This document shows, one piece after another, positions 4,529 through 6,584 of a DNA stretch of 6,584 nt. The stretch is from NCBI GenBank assembly GCA_934728205.1, contig CAKVEH010000074.1, positions 1 through 6,584 of the forward strand, given 5' to 3'. The position numbers were made by a program, and so were the translations under genes. This DNA is from an uncultured Helicobacteraceae bacterium. Its GTDB lineage: Bacteria > Campylobacterota > Campylobacteria > Campylobacterales > Helicobacteraceae. The notes beneath the pieces are model-generated. The model did not search any database, was not told the origin of the DNA, and saw only the letters and a list, made by a program, of their open reading frames with translations. Position 1 is the stretch's first letter; every line of letters begins with the position of its first letter.

Positions 4529-6584
4529 TTGATACAGGCTGATTTATATTCACTTTTAGCTAAAAGCGTTGATAGTTTTGGCAAGAAGATACACACTCCG
4601 CACGATTTAGCTAAGGGTTTTATCCTAGCCCTTAGTGATTTTGAGGAGGCAAGGCGAGCTTTTGAGGTTTTTGCGCTGTTTGATGACTTCCCACAACTTG
4701 CACACAAATCAAATACACAAGATTCTAAATCGCCAAAACTCTCTCCACCAAAGCCATTTTTACTCCCTGAAATGCGGGCACATTATGGTGAAGATTTGCG
4801 TGCGTGGCGAGAGGATTTACTCACACTTTTGCAAGGCTTGCGTGAATTTTATGCCTTTAGTAATCCTAAGGTGCTGTGCGCGCCAATTTCTAGTATCGCC
4901 TACCCTTTGCCAAAGCCAGAGCTTTTAGAGGGTTTTTGCGTGGATAAGGCTCATTGTATCTCGCCAAATGAGCTTACAAAAAAACTTTTGGGCTTTGGGT
5001 ATGAGAATGTAGAAGTCGTGGAGATGCAGGGTGAAATGAGTGTGCGTGGCGAGATTATAGACATATTTTTACCTTCCAATGACAAACCATATAGAATCTG
5101 TTTCTTTGGTGATGAAGTTGAGAGCATTCGTGTTTTTGATTGCGCTACGCAATTAAGCGATAAACAAGAACTCCAAACCCTACAAATCCCGCCAGCATTT
5201 TTCAAACAAGAATGCACACAAATAAATGACAAGACAGATTCACAAAACACTAATGATTTGTGGAATCTGGGCGATAATGGCGCACACCTAAGCAAATCTT
5301 TTTGTGCATTTATTAGCCAAGCGGGGCTAAAGGAACTCCAAGAAATCACAAGCTTAGAATCAAATGCACACTTAGCCAGCGAAAAGGACTTCATTGCACT
5401 TGATGAATGCTTACCAAATGACAAAGTCCAAGAAATTGACTTTAATCCCAAAATGTTGCACTCGCTATTAGCCCTACACAAAGACAGGGTTATCACACTC
5501 ATTGCGCCAAATCACGCATTGCTAAAGTCCTATGGATTTGACTTTAGCCAAAGTGATAAGGACACAGATTCTAAAACACTTTTTACAAATCCAATTATAC
5601 GCGATATAAAAATATCTACCAAACACTTGCGCGCTATCATTGCACCATATTGTATCAATGTGCTAAGCAATGATGAACTTATCATTTCATTCAATCCAAA
5701 AAATGCCCCCAAACGACCAAAAACGCGTCCAAAAATACAACTAAACGAGCTCACGCAAGGTGAATTTGTCGTGCATAATGATTATGGCATTGGGTTATTT
5801 TTAGGGCTTAAGAGTGTAAGTGTGCTTGGCGTGGTAAGTGATTTTATTGAAATTGCATACGCTGGGGAAGATAAACTCTTATTGCCTGTGGATAAACTTA
5901 GTCTTATTTCTCGTTATGTGGCAGATTCTAGCACTATCCCTATACTTGATAAACTTGGAAAGGGAAGTTTTACCAAACTCAAAGAAAGTGTGCGGAAAAA
6001 ACTTTTAGAAATCGCTGATGGTATTATTAAACTTGCCGCTCAAAGAGCCCTTTTGCAAGGCATTAAGATAAGCAGAGATTCTAAAGCGTTTATGCAGTTT
6101 CAGGCGCAATGTCCATTCACACTTACTGATGACCAAGAGCGCAGTATCAAAGAGATTTTAGACGATTTGGAATCTGGACGCGTAATGGATAGGCTTTTGA
6201 GTGGTGATGTGGGATTTGGCAAAACAGAAGTAGCAATGAATGCAATATGTGTGCTGGTGCTCTCTGGCTATCAATGTGCCTTTCTTGCGCCCACTACCCT
6301 TTTATGTGAGCAGCACTTCCACTCACTTGCGAAGCGATTTTCTCAAGTGTTAAAGGCAAATGGAAAACCCATTAGTATTGCAAGACTCGATAGATTCCAA
6401 AGCACAACACAAAAGGCAAAAACTGCCAACGCACTAAAGCAAGGCGAGATTGACATACTCATTGGCACACACGCACTTTTAGGTGTAGAATTTGCTAATC
6501 TTGGATTGGTAGTCATTGATGAAGAGCATAAATTTGGCGTAAAGCAAAAAGAAAAAATTAAATCGCTCGCTCACAATGTGCATA
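4529..6584 (+). CDS. mfd: Transcription-repair coupling factor Mfd, 5' portion (685 codons, truncated by window edge)
   Basis: Mfd is a DNA translocase. It removes RNA polymerase stalled at lesions and recruits UvrA for nucleotide excision repair. I translated this frame through to the last base without a stop. Seen: a UvrB-like module at about 1-320, including the diagnostic stretch from GYENVEVVE near 157 through RGEIIDIF at 173-180 to FFGDEVESIR at 192-201. A CarD-like RNA polymerase interaction domain follows at about 404-465 (VVHNDYGIG at 414-422). The SF2 translocase begins next, with Walker A GDVGFGKT at 559-566, APTT at 587-590 and DEEH at 664-667. Low-complexity polar stretches at 68-80 and 228-255 look like lineage-specific linkers. 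The start is TTG 4529: it is the first start codon after the in-frame ccmA stop at 4523-4525, and M-I-Q-A-x-L-Y resembles Helicobacter Mfd N-termini. No clear Shine-Dalgarno is present, so coupling to ccmA translation is likely. The rest of the translocase and the C-terminal domain are outside the window. Confidence 0.95.
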   Translation, partial: MIQADLYSLLAKSVDSFGKKIHTPHDLAKGFILALSDFEEARRAFEVFALFDDFPQLAHKSNTQDSKSPKLSPPKPFLLPEMRAHYGEDLRAWREDLLTLLQGLREFYAFSNPKVLCAPISSIAYPLPKPELLEGFCVDKAHCISPNELTKKLLGFGYENVEVVEMQGEMSVRGEIIDIFLPSNDKPYRICFFGDEVESIRVFDCATQLSDKQELQTLQIPPAFFKQECTQINDKTDSQNTNDLWNLGDNGAHLSKSFCAFISQAGLKELQEITSLESNAHLASEKDFIALDECLPNDKVQEIDFNPKMLHSLLALHKDRVITLIAPNHALLKSYGFDFSQSDKDTDSKTLFTNPIIRDIKISTKHLRAIIAPYCINVLSNDELIISFNPKNAPKRPKTRPKIQLNELTQGEFVVHNDYGIGLFLGLKSVSVLGVVSDFIEIAYAGEDKLLLPVDKLSLISRYVADSSTIPILDKLGKGSFTKLKESVRKKLLEIADGIIKLAAQRALLQGIKISRDSKAFMQFQAQCPFTLTDDQERSIKEILDDLESGRVMDRLLSGDVGFGKTEVAMNAICVLVLSGYQCAFLAPTTLLCEQHFHSLAKRFSQVLKANGKPISIARLDRFQSTTQKAKTANALKQGEIDILIGTHALLGVEFANLGLVVIDEEHKFGVKQKEKIKSLAHNVH

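Noticed and set aside
4526..4600. Intergenic terminator between ccmA and mfd
   Set aside because: Only 3 nt separate the genes. A partial inverted match of TTAGCTAA type lies within mfd coding sequence, and no GC-rich stem with a T run was seen.
4635..4928. A 97-codon + strand open frame downstream of ccmA
   Set aside because: It overlaps mfd in another frame; the mfd frame carries the conserved motifs and this one carries none.
4951..5502. A 183-codon open frame on the - strand
   Set aside because: It lies wholly antisense to mfd, whose frame matches the UvrB-like module there; the antisense product has no recognisable domain.

Overview
The window is AT-rich, densely packed and coded entirely on the + strand. 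Its gene order (GGDEF-like hypothetical, folC, two tandem LytM/M23 proteins, a bactofilin, mfd) matches the Helicobacter cell-shape locus. In H. pylori the same order reads HP1546, HP1545 folC, HP1544 csd2, HP1543 csd1, HP1542 ccmA, HP1541 mfd. Frequent AGATTCT/AGAATCT words and an AT-rich codon style suggest an enterohepatic Helicobacter rather than H. pylori itself. This species guess is inference from style and synteny, not from a database match.

Layout: 42-803 encodes a charged coiled-coil protein ending in what looks like a degenerate GGDEF fold; its frame is open to the left window edge. 807-2297 is folC (folate synthesis and polyglutamylation) with lineage-style insertions. 2323-3255 is Csd2-like, a membrane-anchored LytM protein that has lost every zinc and catalytic residue. 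Its last codons are written in a run of 14 C. 3258-4223 is Csd1-like, the intact metalloendopeptidase paralogue. Its last 109 nt also encode the start of the bactofilin CcmA (4115-4525). mfd starts at a TTG at 4529, three nt after the ccmA stop, and runs off the right edge at codon 685. It has no terminal stop here, so an ORF scan requiring a stop would miss it.

How it works together: spacings of 2-25 nt or overlaps throughout indicate one transcript, perhaps with an internal extended -10 promoter at the folC/csd2 junction. The core csd2-csd1-ccmA block joins an active peptidoglycan endopeptidase, its catalytically dead partner and a cytoskeletal bactofilin, which together set helical cell curvature in H. 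pylori. folC and mfd are housekeeping neighbours. No RNA genes, insertion sequences, CRISPR arrays or prophage signs were seen. No stretch over 300 nt lacks a gene. The most unusual signals are the C14 tract between csd2 and csd1, the dual-coding csd1/ccmA overlap and the catalytically erased GGDEF-like domain. I did not find a wholly new system.
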